Notes under the pieces: model-generated
What the model was told of the DNA's origin: nothing
Database searches by the model: none
The model's input: only the letters and a program-made list of their open reading frames with translations
Origin: an uncultured Lysobacterales bacterium
GTDB taxonomy: Bacteria > Pseudomonadota > Gammaproteobacteria > Xanthomonadales > SZUA-36
NCBI GenBank assembly: GCA_937927755.1
Contig: CALBDB010000119.1
Location: 1 to 49,941, forward strand
Reading direction: 5' to 3'
DNA length: 49,941 nt
Part shown: positions 23,970-33,149 of the stretch, piece after piece
Numbering within the stretch: position 1 is the stretch's first letter
Layout: each line of letters begins with the position of its first letter
Position numbers and translations under genes: made by a program

Positions 23970-25001
23970 TCAGTCCAGGTAAAGGGCTTTGGCAAGCAAG
24001 GGTAATGAAACATCCAGCCGCCAGTCCATGCCGGAATGAGTGCCATCGAATTCTTCGTAATGGTGACCAATACCCAGTTTTTCAAGGCGATATACAAAAC
24101 TGCGGGTTCCGTACTGTATGTTGTACTGGTCACGACTGCCAACATCTATGTAAAGCAACTTCAGGGACGCGAGCTGCGCAGCATATGAATCAAGCAGGTT
24201 CAGGGGGTCGTGACGCAACCATTGTTCCCAGCGATCAGCATCGATTTCGCAAGTATGCAAATCAAATGGTAAACGGATAGCTGATTCCGGGCTGCCGCCA
24301 GGGTCATAACTGGCGGCCATGGCCAGTGTCATCAGGGTCGCATAATCGGGAGAACCGGGCGACTTCTTTTTCCAAAAATTCTTCAGAAACCGGTACGGAT
24401 CACCATCCAGTGCAGCAAGAACAGCCGCTGTGCGCGGGAAATCCGGCCGGTAGACCCATTCAAAGCCTATGTCTCCAGCATGGGAAGCCACCCCGCCCCA
24501 GGTCTCCGGGTAATACATAGCATGCACCAATGCGCCGTAGCCGCCTGATGACTTGCCAAACACACCACGGCCTGCCCGGTCATCCCTGACATTGACATGG
24601 CTGGACAGAAACGGGACAAGTTCTTCCACCACGTAATCGGCGTAGCGACCGACCGAAGAAGAATTCACATACTGGTTGCCACCCAGGGAAGTGTAACAAT
24701 CCGGCATGGGTACGACCACCGGCGGCATTTCGCCGCTGCCGATCAACCGATCCAGGCGCTGTGGCAGGTTTTCAGCCTGGTTTTTCCAATTGAGATGACC
24801 GGGACCAGCATTTGTAAATGCCGCAAAGTCCCATAAGGCGACGTAGGCCGGCTGCGACTCGGAATAGCCGGCCGGCAAATAAACATTAAACTTCCTGTTA
24901 GCCGGATCGGACCAGATATTGTCCTGCAACACTTTGGATTGGTGTTTGAAACAGACAACTTCGCCCTTGGGCCAGTCGGGCTGGGACCGAACTTTCAAAA
25001 T
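23970..25001 (-). CDS. Putative esterase, alpha/beta-hydrolase fold (esterase D/enterochelin-esterase type)
   Basis: A hydrolase of about 343 residues with no signal peptide. FNVYLPAGY opens the fold. The nucleophile elbow is GKSSG (Ser about 152) in VFGKSSGGYGALVH, and the catalytic His is in FDGTHSGMDWR near the C-terminus. The substrate is unknown; family members cleave small acyl or peptide esters. The frame lacks an early ATG. TTG codons at 25004 (overlapping the galU stop) and 24998 are both preceded by GAGGTG, and the exact start is uncertain by one or two codons. It is translationally coupled to galU. Confidence 0.78.
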   Translation of the reverse strand: MLKVRSQPDWPKGEVVCFKHQSKVLQDNIWSDPANRKFNVYLPAGYSESQPAYVALWDFAAFTNAGPGHLNWKNQAENLPQRLDRLIGSGEMPPVVVPMPDCYTSLGGNQYVNSSSVGRYADYVVEELVPFLSSHVNVRDDRAGRGVFGKSSGGYGALVHAMYYPETWGGVASHAGDIGFEWVYRPDFPRTAAVLAALDGDPYRFLKNFWKKKSPGSPDYATLMTLAMAASYDPGGSPESAIRLPFDLHTCEIDADRWEQWLRHDPLNLLDSYAAQLASLKLLYIDVGSRDQYNIQYGTRSFVYRLEKLGIGHHYEEFDGTHSGMDWRLDVSLPLLAKALYLD

Positions 25002-25888
25002 CAATTCACCTCGTTGGCATTTTTGAAAAAAGCCAACAGGTCTTCACGCAGTTCATCATGCTCAAGGGCGTAGCTGAGCGTAGCCCTGATAAAGCCCTTG
25101 CGGCTACCGCAATCGTAACGCACACCATCGAAAGCGTGAGCCATCAGCGGCCAGGTGGCAAGCTGGATGGCAATCGCATCGGTCAATTGAATTTCACCAC
25201 CAACACCCGCACGAACCAGTTCAAGTAGCCTGAAAATCTCGCCAGGTAAAATATAACGGCCAACCACACCCAGGTTCGATGGTGCGACTTCCGGCGCGGG
25301 TTTCTCCACAATTGCGCGGATATAATCGCGTCCATCGGAATTTTTCTCAACAGCAACGATCCCGTATTGATCCGTCATGGAAGCAGGTATCTGCTGCACA
25401 CCTATTACACCGGCACCTGTGGCGTAGTATTCATCCACCATTTGTTTCATACATCCGCTTTGCGGGGCTCGAATCAGGTCATCTGCCAGTAACACCGCAA
25501 AGGGTTCATCACCCACCTGCTGCCGCGCGCACCAGACCGCATGCCCCAATCCCAGGGCCTCTTTCTGGATCACATAGTCAGTTGAAACATGTGCCGGCAC
25601 AATCTCCGCAATGCGTTCATACAAATCGTGTTTACCCTGCGCCAACAGGGATGATTGCAATTTAACATCCGAATCAAAATGATCCAGGATTGCTCGTTTT
25701 TTTGGGCTGGTAACAAAAATAATCGTATCGATACCCGCTTCAACAGCCTCTTCTACCGCATACTGGATCAAGGGTTTATCTACAATCGGCAGCATTTCCT
25801 TTGGAATGGACTTGGTGGCTGGCAGGAACCGGGTTCCAAGCCCGGCTACAGGAAATACGGCCTTCCTGATTGGGGGGAATTCAGACAT
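25001..25888 (-). CDS. galU: UTP--glucose-1-phosphate uridylyltransferase
   Basis: This makes UDP-glucose from UTP and glucose-1-phosphate for envelope polysaccharide synthesis. The 295-residue protein has the nucleotidyltransferase signature VFPVAGLGTRFLPATKS, IPKEMLPIVDKPLIQY, FAVLLADDLI, VEKPAPEVAPSNLGVVGRY and the late RYDCGSRKG motif. It begins 6 bases after the WbpM-like gene and is followed by the esterase, so it belongs to the lapB-wbpL-wbpM-galU run. Confidence 0.95.
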   Translation of the reverse strand: MSEFPPIRKAVFPVAGLGTRFLPATKSIPKEMLPIVDKPLIQYAVEEAVEAGIDTIIFVTSPKKRAILDHFDSDVKLQSSLLAQGKHDLYERIAEIVPAHVSTDYVIQKEALGLGHAVWCARQQVGDEPFAVLLADDLIRAPQSGCMKQMVDEYYATGAGVIGVQQIPASMTDQYGIVAVEKNSDGRDYIRAIVEKPAPEVAPSNLGVVGRYILPGEIFRLLELVRAGVGGEIQLTDAIAIQLATWPLMAHAFDGVRYDCGSRKGFIRATLSYALEHDELREDLLAFFKNANEVN

Positions 25889-25894
25889 GAGTAC

Positions 25895-27790
25895 TCAACT
25901 GCTTCGATGGATTGGAATCACCTTTGCAGGCTTGGTATTGAAACCGGATTTGGCAAGTTCCGGCACCAGTCTGACCAATGCCTGCTGAAGGTTTTTTGTG
26001 TCATAACGCCTGACTGCCAGTTCGGCATCTCTGAGTTCAGACCGCAATTCTTCCCAATCACCCGCACGCGGGTGGGCTAGCAGGATTTTTTCATGCGTGG
26101 TCTGTTCATAAGGTTCAAGTTCATGGAACAACTGCTCAAACAGTTTTTCACCGGGGCGCAAACCGGTATAGATAATTTCGATGTCACGCCCGGGTTCCTT
26201 ACCGGCAAGACGTATCAGGTGTTCGGCCAGATAGGTAATATTCACCGGCTCACCCATATCCAGAACGTAAATTTCGCCGCCGCCGCCGAGGACAGCTGCC
26301 TGCATGATCAGTTGGCTGGCTTCAGAGATTGTCATGAAGTAACGGGAAATCTCCGGATGGGTCACTGTGACCGGACCACCCTTGGCTATCTGTTCCTGGA
26401 ACAGCGGCACCACGCTACCATTTGAATTCAGGACATTGCCAAAGCGGACCGTGATGAATCGCGTATTTGACCGGGCATTTATATTCTGGCAATACATTTC
26501 GGCAACACGCTTGGTTGCGCCCATGATATTGGCCGGGTTGACCGCCTTGTCCGTGGAAATCAGCACAAAGGTTCCAACACCATTACGTTCAGCCGCTTCC
26601 GCCACGCGTATGGTGCCAAATACGTTATTCCGGAACGCTTCGCGGACCTGTGTTTGCAGTATCGGCAGGTGTTTGTAGGCTGCTGCGTGGAAAATCACGT
26701 CCGGTTTGTAATCACCGATAACCTTTTCAACCGTGGCAGGATCACAAATATCGCCGAGCACGGAGTAAAACAACAGGTCGTGGTAATCACTGCGCAATTC
26801 ATGATCAATCTTGTATAGCGAGTACTCGCTATGATCAACCACGATCAATTCCACTGGATTCAAACGTGCAATCTGGCGGCACAATTCCGAACCGATTGAA
26901 CCACCGCCGCCGGTGATCATCACTCGCTTGCCTACCAGGCCCTGGCGAATGGACTCCCATTCCAGTGAAACAGGGTCACGTCCAAGCAGATCGTCGATGA
27001 CCACCCGCTTCAAATCTCCGATATTGGTCGCCTGTGAACCCAGGTCCTGCAGGGTTGGCAAGGTCCGGAACTCGATTTCGCTGAGTTCGCAAATCTCAAC
27101 GACACGTTGCATTTGCTGATTGCTCGCCGAAGGCATGGCGATGATGGCCAGGTCAGCATTGTAATCCGCCCCTTTTCTCGGTAGCTGATCGATGGCGCCC
27201 AGCACTGAAACACCATGGACCTGCGCACCACGCAGACGCCTGTCATCATCAAGGAAGCCTACTATATCAAAGCCCCCGCGACGCCTCAGCTCCCTTTCCA
27301 GCATGGCGCCGGAACGCCCTGCGCCAAGGATCAGGACGCGTTTGAGATTCTTGCCGGACTTACGCACTATCATTCGGGAGTCTTTCCAGAAGCGGTAACA
27401 CATTCTCGGCAGGCCCAGTAATACGAACAGCAATACGGGGTAGATCAGGGCGGCGGGTATCCATTGCCGGATCGCCAATCCCTGGAGGACTGTCAATGCG
27501 ACCATGATTGATACCGTACCATAGACACTGGCACGGACTATATTCCACATGTCCTGAAAACTGGCAAAGCGCCACAGGCCCCTGTAAAGCCCTGTCGTCA
27601 AAAACACGCCTCCCTGTATCAGCAGCACGGTCATCAGACTGGTGGTGGCTGTCAAATTGCTGCTGAACGGTGTAACGGATAAGCTTTGTGTCAACCAGAC
27701 CGTTGCAAAACAGGCGACTAAAACCATGCAAAAATCATGGATGATAACCGCTGCGCGTGGGTGGCTGATTGATTCGAAAATCCGCTTCAT
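25895..27790 (-). CDS. Membrane-anchored nucleotide-sugar 4,6-dehydratase (WbpM/CapD-like)
   Basis: A 631-residue protein. The N-terminal third holds about four transmembrane helices. A first Rossmann domain (RVLILGAGRSGAMLERELRR) follows, then a catalytic SDR domain from about residue 290 with VMITGGGGSIGSELCRQI. LISTDKAVNPANIMGATKR shows Met in place of the usual SDR Tyr (MxxxK), a hallmark of the large WbpM-type enzymes. These convert UDP-GlcNAc to a 4-keto-6-deoxy sugar, the precursor of N-acetyl-fucosamine or quinovosamine in O-antigen. It overlaps the upstream transferase gene (ATGA), so the two are co-translated. Confidence 0.9.
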   Translation of the reverse strand: MKRIFESISHPRAAVIIHDFCMVLVACFATVWLTQSLSVTPFSSNLTATTSLMTVLLIQGGVFLTTGLYRGLWRFASFQDMWNIVRASVYGTVSIMVALTVLQGLAIRQWIPAALIYPVLLFVLLGLPRMCYRFWKDSRMIVRKSGKNLKRVLILGAGRSGAMLERELRRRGGFDIVGFLDDDRRLRGAQVHGVSVLGAIDQLPRKGADYNADLAIIAMPSASNQQMQRVVEICELSEIEFRTLPTLQDLGSQATNIGDLKRVVIDDLLGRDPVSLEWESIRQGLVGKRVMITGGGGSIGSELCRQIARLNPVELIVVDHSEYSLYKIDHELRSDYHDLLFYSVLGDICDPATVEKVIGDYKPDVIFHAAAYKHLPILQTQVREAFRNNVFGTIRVAEAAERNGVGTFVLISTDKAVNPANIMGATKRVAEMYCQNINARSNTRFITVRFGNVLNSNGSVVPLFQEQIAKGGPVTVTHPEISRYFMTISEASQLIMQAAVLGGGGEIYVLDMGEPVNITYLAEHLIRLAGKEPGRDIEIIYTGLRPGEKLFEQLFHELEPYEQTTHEKILLAHPRAGDWEELRSELRDAELAVRRYDTKNLQQALVRLVPELAKSGFNTKPAKVIPIHRSS

Positions 27791-28827
27791 CTCAAATATT
27801 CCTCCGCAAACATGCCCAGCCTACGGTTCGCAACATACCAGCATCCCCCGAGCAGTAAAAACATCATAGCCACTATTGCTACGGCGTAGTGAGGGTACGT
27901 CTTCACCAGCACTAAGGCAGGCAACACCAGGATCACGTTGATGGACTGGTAAACCACCAATACCCGCTGATGCGACCATCCCTGGGCAATCAAACGCTGG
28001 TAAACGTGACAGGCGTGCGCAGTATACCACTGCTCCCGGCGGATTACTCTCGAGAGCAAAGTCATTGTTGCGTCGACAATGAACACCGACATGACCAGGA
28101 TTGACAACTGCAAACTCAGGCTGCCGGTTTGTATTCCATACACTGCAAGGGACGCAAATATGAAACCCAACGGCACACTGGCCACGTCACCCATGAAGAC
28201 ACGCGCCGCTGGAAAATTTAACGGTAGAAAACCGGCGCAGGCTGCTGCCACAGCCAGTGCGATGAGGGCCATTTCCGGTTGCCCGCTGTCGTGGAAAAGT
28301 ACCGCGAAAACAAGGCCTGAAAAAACTCCCTGAAAGCCGGCCATACCATTGCTCCCGTCCATGAAATTGTAAAGGTTCATCATCCAGACCGTCGTCAACG
28401 CGGCAATAGAAAACAAACCCATATCACTTAACGATAACTGCAACGGGCCAAAGCCTAACATCCATACACTGACTGCCAACTGAACCAGCAAGCGCACTTT
28501 CCATGGCACGGTGTGCTTGTCATCACGCCATCCGGCAAAGGCGAGCAGCAGGATACCCGGTAACATGTTTTGCCACCAGAATAAAGGCACGTGGTACACG
28601 ATTTGCAATCCGGATACGATCACGACAATGCTGAAAACCAAACCCAGGCCACCACCGGTCGGTGTTGAAACATAATGGCTTTGGCGTTCGCCGGGCTCGG
28701 CTATCATGCCTGATTTTTCTGCCAGCGCAGTTGCCCGCCTGCAAGCCAGGAAGCTCAGTACACCCGAAAAAAAGCCAACAACCAGCCAGCCGTATAATGA
28801 TTGCCAATCAAAGGCAACCAGGTTCAC
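27787..28827 (-). CDS. Undecaprenyl-phosphate sugar-1-phosphate transferase (WecA/WbpL-like)
   Basis: A 346-residue integral membrane enzyme with about 10-11 hydrophobic helices. It belongs to the MraY/WecA family, which moves a sugar-1-phosphate from a UDP-sugar to undecaprenyl phosphate to start O-antigen or related glycans. Visible motifs are GWRDDKHTVPW, NLYNFMDGSNGMAGFQG, VFMGDVASVPLGF and the cytosolic HACHVYQRLI. Start is GTG at 28827, three bases after lapB. Pairing with a WbpM-type enzyme matches wbpL-wbpM of Pseudomonas, suggesting an N-acetyl-6-deoxyhexosamine initiator. Confidence 0.9.
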   Translation of the reverse strand: MNLVAFDWQSLYGWLVVGFFSGVLSFLACRRATALAEKSGMIAEPGERQSHYVSTPTGGGLGLVFSIVVIVSGLQIVYHVPLFWWQNMLPGILLLAFAGWRDDKHTVPWKVRLLVQLAVSVWMLGFGPLQLSLSDMGLFSIAALTTVWMMNLYNFMDGSNGMAGFQGVFSGLVFAVLFHDSGQPEMALIALAVAAACAGFLPLNFPAARVFMGDVASVPLGFIFASLAVYGIQTGSLSLQLSILVMSVFIVDATMTLLSRVIRREQWYTAHACHVYQRLIAQGWSHQRVLVVYQSINVILVLPALVLVKTYPHYAVAIVAMMFLLLGGCWYVANRRLGMFAEEYLR

Positions 28828-28830
28828 GAA

Positions 28831-29997
28831 CTATTCCCCCAAAACACCACGGATGATCCGCGTGGTACTCCAGTTTTTACAACTGGGGCATTGCCAGTGG
28901 TGACTGTGACCTGCGTAACCGCAATGTGTGCAACGGTAGGATGGTTGCCTGACCAGCAATTTTTGCGCAACGGCCCGCAATATCTCATCGCCGGATTCCG
29001 TTTCAGGCCCACCCTCCAGCTTGAGCTCTATCAGGCGGTCGAGGCCCTTGACCGACGGGCGCTGGGTAAGCGCTTCGGCCAGATTGCGTGTCGCTGCATC
29101 CAGCCCCTGCTGCTCGCGGATGATATCCGTCTGCGACAATAACAGGCTTACACCATCATATTTTTCAGCCCAACTGTCTATCTTTGCCAGTGCACGTGGA
29201 TTTTCCGCTGCTTTTTCCGCGCATGCCAGGTACGATTCCAGAATTTCAGGGATATGTTCCACGTCCATTTCTGCAATCTCTTCAAAAACATCCAGGGCTT
29301 CGGAATACATCTCCTGCTGACTGGCGATTTTTGCAAGTATGAACCGGGCACGCACGCACTCCGGAAAGTACCGCCTTGCCTGCCGTAAATGCTTCCTGGC
29401 GGCAACCGGTTTATCGGCTGCAAGGTCAATTTCTGCCAGCTCACAACAAAAATGCGCCATGACCAGGCCCATTTTTTCATCGCTCATGGCTTCTAGCTTT
29501 TGCGCCTGTTGCAAAGCCTTTTCCCAATCTTTTTCCTGCTGGTAGATGTCCAGCAGATGTCTCAGCGCAGAAGGTGCATGTGACTCACGTTCCGTCAGTT
29601 CGCTGAACAGATTTTCTGCGCGGTCAAATAACCCAGCCCGCATATAGTCTTCACCCAGTTCGAGTAAGGCACGGGTTTTCTGGCGTTCCTGCAAACCTGG
29701 CTTTGAGATGATGTTCTGATGGACCCTGATGGCCCGTTCGACTTCGCCCCGACGCCGGAACAGGCTGCCAAGAGCCAAGTGTGTTTCAACGGTGTCGGCG
29801 GTGACTTCCGCCATCTCAATGAATACTGCAATGGCCTTGTCAGGCTGCTCGTCAAGCAGATAATTGAGACCCTGGAAATAGCGACTGCTGAAATGGTGGT
29901 TCCGTTTACGCTCCCCGCGGCTGAATTTGTTCCTTGCCAGTATCCAGCCGGTCCAGGCCGCCGCCGGAATCAAGGCAAACAGCAGGACTTCAATCAT
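28831..29997 (-). CDS. lapB: Lipopolysaccharide assembly protein LapB (YciM)
   Basis: This tunes lipopolysaccharide synthesis by promoting FtsH-mediated turnover of LpxC. The 388-residue protein has an N-terminal membrane anchor (LLFALIPAAAWTGWILAR), tetratricopeptide repeats (about residues 40-330) including YFQGLNYLLDEQPDKAI, and a C-terminal rubredoxin-like zinc site. The site is YRCTHCGYAG followed by WQCPSCKNW (C356, C359, C370, C373). Its start overlaps lapA by eight bases, the usual lapAB arrangement. Confidence 0.95.
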   Translation of the reverse strand: MIEVLLFALIPAAAWTGWILARNKFSRGERKRNHHFSSRYFQGLNYLLDEQPDKAIAVFIEMAEVTADTVETHLALGSLFRRRGEVERAIRVHQNIISKPGLQERQKTRALLELGEDYMRAGLFDRAENLFSELTERESHAPSALRHLLDIYQQEKDWEKALQQAQKLEAMSDEKMGLVMAHFCCELAEIDLAADKPVAARKHLRQARRYFPECVRARFILAKIASQQEMYSEALDVFEEIAEMDVEHIPEILESYLACAEKAAENPRALAKIDSWAEKYDGVSLLLSQTDIIREQQGLDAATRNLAEALTQRPSVKGLDRLIELKLEGGPETESGDEILRAVAQKLLVRQPSYRCTHCGYAGHSHHWQCPSCKNWSTTRIIRGVLGE

Positions 29998-30268
29998 CGG
30001 GCAGAATTGGGTTGGAGGTATCTTGCTTTTTTAGTGCCGCACGCGTCTTGCGAAGCTGATACTGTAATGGCAGGACCCTGGCAAAGTAGACCATGCCCAG
30101 GCCCAACGATATGCCCACCGCAAAACCCAACAGGATAGCAAGACCCAAAGGAAGCTCGAACTGGCCCCAGAGCAGGTCCAGCTGCACCGGCGCGGAGTTC
30201 AGCGTGCCGACCAACAGCCCAACCACGACAGCCAATAAGGCTACCAGGATAAAGCCAAATTTTTTCAC
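29990..30268 (-). CDS. lapA: Lipopolysaccharide assembly protein LapA (DUF1049)
   Basis: A 92-residue inner-membrane protein with two transmembrane helices (about 5-22 and 42-64). LVGTLNSAPVQLDLLWGQFE joins them, and a basic cytoplasmic coiled tail (LPLQYQLRKTRAALKKQ) follows. These features and its place before lapB identify it. It starts at GTG 30268 and lies 19 bases after ihfB. Confidence 0.9.
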   Translation of the reverse strand: MKKFGFILVALLAVVVGLLVGTLNSAPVQLDLLWGQFELPLGLAILLGFAVGISLGLGMVYFARVLPLQYQLRKTRAALKKQDTSNPILPDD

Positions 30269-30287
30269 ACTACCGTCCTGGTCTTGA

Positions 30288-30572
30288 TCAGGAAATATTG
30301 TTTACCCGCTCACGCAATGACTTGCCTGGCTTAAAATGCGGTACGTGCTTGCCGGGCAATGCAACGGCGTCACCGGTCTTGGGATTACGCCCCATTCTGG
30401 GTGCACGGAAATGCAGAGAGAAACTTCCGAAGCCCCTGATTTCAATGCGCTCACCAGACGCAAGCGATCCGCTCATTTGTTCGAGAATAGACTTTACACC
30501 TAGTTCCACATCCAAGTGTGCGAGGTGTTGCTGTACATCTGCTAAACGGTCAATCAGTTCTGATTTGGTCAT
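30288..30572 (-). CDS. ihfB: Integration host factor subunit beta
   Basis: A 94-residue DNA-bending protein of the HU/IHF family that pairs with Ihf[15 protein letters not shown] opens the helical body. The DNA-binding arm motif [20 protein letters not shown] carries the conserved GRNPxT turn, with the intercalating proline. [12 protein letters not shown] closes the protein. Its location after rpsA is conserved in gammaproteobacteria. Confidence 0.96.
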   Translation of the reverse strand: MTKSELIDRLADVQQHLAHLDVELGVKSILEQMSGSLASGERIEIRGFGSFSLHFRAPRMGRNPKTGDAVALPGKHVPHFKPGKSLRERVNNIS

Positions 30573-30616
30573 TGGATTATCACGTTCCTGTTTTGTAGTT
30601 ATTAGAGTCGGTCAAT

Positions 30617-30647
30617 AAAACGGACGGCTCTGCCTGAACCGTCCGTT
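30617..30647 (-). terminator. Intrinsic terminator between rpsA and ihfB
   Basis: Read on the minus strand, a 9-bp perfect stem AACGGACGG/CCGTCCGTT (30639-30647 with 30619-30627) has an 11-base loop and ends in TTTT. It lies 11 bases after the rpsA stop. The U-run is short, so some read-through into ihfB is plausible. Confidence 0.75.
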
Positions 30648-30657
30648 CTCCGATCAA

Positions 30658-32331
30658 CTAATCCTGGTCAAGCTGCTCCTTGAGCAATTCACCCAGAGAA
30701 GTCGTGCCACTGGAAGCATTCTGCGAATGATACTCTTCCAGCGCATCCGCAAGCTCATCATCTTCAAGCGCACGAATAGACAGCGCCAGGCTTCGGTTCT
30801 TGCGGTCGAGGCTGATAAATTTGGCTTCAACTTCATCACCAACCGTGAGTTCCTTGGTCGCGTCCTCAACACGTTCTTTCTTGATGTCAGAAGCGCGCAG
30901 ATAGCCTTCCACACCGTCGGCGAGTTCGATTACCGCGCCACGTGCATCAACTTCCTTAACGGTACCCTTGACCTGGCTTCCACGGGGATGCTCGGCCATG
31001 AAGGTTGCAAATGGATCCTGATCCAGCTGCTTAAGTCCGAGGGAAATCCGCTCACGCTCAGGATCAACCGCCAAGACAACGGCTTCAACTTCCTCACCCT
31101 TGCTGAAGTTTCGCACCGACTCGTCACCAGGTGTCAGCCAGGAGATGTCTGACAGGTGAACCAGGCCGTCGATACCACCTTCCAGGCCAATGAAGATACC
31201 AAAATCGGTAATGGACTTGATTGCGCCGGAAACCCTATCACCCTTGTTATGGGTGGCTGCGAAAGTCTCCCATGGATTGGATGCGCACTGCTTCATGCCG
31301 AGTGAAATACGGCGGCGTTCTTCGTCGATCTCCAGAACCATGACTTCGGTCTCGTCACCAGTCTGTACAACCTTGGCAGGGTTAACATTCTTGTTGGTCC
31401 AGTCCATTTCGGATACATGCACCAGGCCTTCAACACCGTCTTCAATCTCAACAAAACAACCGTAGTCGGTGATGTTGGAAACATGACCGAACAGGCGTGA
31501 GCCAACCGGGTAACGTCGCGCCAGGTCGCTCCACGGATCATCCCCAAGTTGCTTCAGACCGAGTGAAACACGGTTGCGCTCGCGATCGAAACGCAGCACA
31601 CGCACTTCCAGTTCATCACCTACATTGACAACTTCGCTGGGGTGACGGACACGCTTCCACGCCATATCGGTGATATGCAGCAAGCCGTCGATACCGCCGA
31701 GGTCGATAAATGCACCGTAGTCGGTGAGGTTCTTAACCACGCCCTTAACGATTGCACCTTCTTCAAGATCTTCAAGCAGTTGCTCGCGCTCTGCGCTGAA
31801 CTCGAGTTCAACCACGGCACGGCGTGATACAACCACGTTGTTGCGCTTACGGTCCAGTTTGATGATTTTGAAATCCAAATCCTTGCCTTCAAGATAGACA
31901 GGGTCGCGAACCGGACGCACATCCACCAGGGAACCTGGCAGGAACGCGCGAATATCATTGATATCGACCGTAAAGCCGCCTTTGACTTTTCCGCTGATTT
32001 TGCCCTGCACGGTTTCTTCTTCCTGGAAAGCGTTTTCGAGCTTGTCCCAGACCATTGCGCGCTTGGCTTTTTCACGTGACAGCTTGGTTTCACCGTAACC
32101 GTCTTCAACGGACTCCAGCGAAACTTCTACACTGTCTCCAACTTCTACTTCCAGATCCCCGTCCAGGGAACGGAACTGGTAAATGGGCACGATGCCCTCT
32201 GATTTTAATCCGGCATTGACGACGACAACGTCGTCCCTGATTTCAACTACCGTACCGGTAACGATAGTGCCTGGCTTTAAGCTTTGTGCAGCTAGGCTTT
32301 GTTCAAATAATTCAGCGAAACTCTCAGTCAT
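30658..32331 (-). CDS. rpsA: 30S ribosomal protein S1
   Basis: A 557-residue RNA-binding protein that recruits mRNA to the 30S subunit. It has six S1 (OB-fold) repeats. Typical words recur as [39 protein letters not shown] and [21 protein letters not shown]-terminal [14 protein letters not shown] matches the ribosome-docking helix. Length is as in Escherichia coli. It is separated from cmk by a 143-base leader containing a hairpin, where S1 autoregulation would act. Confidence 0.97.
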   Translation of the reverse strand: MTESFAELFEQSLAAQSLKPGTIVTGTVVEIRDDVVVVNAGLKSEGIVPIYQFRSLDGDLEVEVGDSVEVSLESVEDGYGETKLSREKAKRAMVWDKLENAFQEEETVQGKISGKVKGGFTVDINDIRAFLPGSLVDVRPVRDPVYLEGKDLDFKIIKLDRKRNNVVVSRRAVVELEFSAEREQLLEDLEEGAIVKGVVKNLTDYGAFIDLGGIDGLLHITDMAWKRVRHPSEVVNVGDELEVRVLRFDRERNRVSLGLKQLGDDPWSDLARRYPVGSRLFGHVSNITDYGCFVEIEDGVEGLVHVSEMDWTNKNVNPAKVVQTGDETEVMVLEIDEERRRISLGMKQCASNPWETFAATHNKGDRVSGAIKSITDFGIFIGLEGGIDGLVHLSDISWLTPGDESVRNFSKGEEVEAVVLAVDPERERISLGLKQLDQDPFATFMAEHPRGSQVKGTVKEVDARGAVIELADGVEGYLRASDIKKERVEDATKELTVGDEVEAKFISLDRKNRSLALSIRALEDDELADALEEYHSQNASSGTTSLGELLKEQLDQD

Positions 32332-32415
32332 TGGTTTAATCTCAACAGATATTCCAGTAAAAACAGAATACCCACCTGGTTGTGTGGCACATTATTATGC
32401 CGGTTAAAAATCCCA

Positions 32416-32432
32416 CCATCCAACATGGATGG
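32416..32432 (-). promoter_or_regulatory. rpsA: Hairpin in the rpsA leader
   Basis: A 7-bp perfect stem CCATCCA/TGGATGG with a 3-base loop lies 85 bases before the rpsA ATG on the minus strand, and GGGATTTTT follows it. It could be part of an S1 autoregulatory leader or a weak terminator for cmk. The choice cannot be made from sequence alone. Confidence 0.45.
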
Positions 32433-32474
32433 AGCCATATATCCCTTTTATATTCAGTGGCTTGTAACGCAGAT

Positions 32475-33149
32475 TTAAATCAACGATACGACTTTGTCGA
32501 ACACTTCATCAATGCTCAAACCAGTCGAATCAATGATCACTGCATCTTCAGCTGGTCTCAGCGGCGCGACGCTACGCGACTGGTCGCGTAAATCCCGAGC
32601 TTTGATCTCCCTGAAAAGGCGCGTGAGATTAACACTTTCCCCTTTTTCTTTCAACTGCTTATAACGCCGTTCGGCACGAATTTCGGCACTCGCCGTCAGA
32701 AATATCTTCAGTCCGGCGTCCGGAAAAATCACCGTACCCATGTCGCGGCCATCGGCCACCAGCCCGGGAGGCTGACGAAACCGCCGCTGCCGTTCGGACA
32801 AAGCTGCCCTGACTGCGGGTATCGCTGCTATTTTAGACGCCACCACACCGGTATCCTCAAAGCGCAGACGCTCTGTCACATCCTCACCTTCCAGCAAGGC
32901 CTTGACGGCGCCCCCGTGCGTTTCAAAACGTATGTCCAAATTGGCTGCTACTTCTCCCAACGCAGCCTCATCATCCAGCGGAACCTGCTTCTTCATCACA
33001 GCCAGCGCGGCCAGGCGATATAGCGCCCCGCTATCGAGAAAGTGCCAACCAAGGTATTCGGCAAGGCGTGTGGTGATCGTTCCCTTACCCGAACCGCCGG
33101 GTCCATCCACAGCAATGACCGGCACATCGGATTTGCCCGGCGTGCTCAC
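32475..33149 (-). CDS. cmk: Cytidylate kinase
   Basis: This phosphorylates CMP and dCMP with ATP. The 224-residue protein has the P-loop AVDGPGGSGKGTITTRLAEY, then FLDSGALYRLAAL, GRDMGTVIFPDAGLKIFLTA, and RDQSRSVAPLRPAEDAVIID. The start is GTG 33149, overlapping the aroA stop (GTGA), so it is coupled to aroA as in many gammaproteobacteria. Confidence 0.96.
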   Translation of the reverse strand: MSTPGKSDVPVIAVDGPGGSGKGTITTRLAEYLGWHFLDSGALYRLAALAVMKKQVPLDDEAALGEVAANLDIRFETHGGAVKALLEGEDVTERLRFEDTGVVASKIAAIPAVRAALSERQRRFRQPPGLVADGRDMGTVIFPDAGLKIFLTASAEIRAERRYKQLKEKGESVNLTRLFREIKARDLRDQSRSVAPLRPAEDAVIIDSTGLSIDEVFDKVVSLI

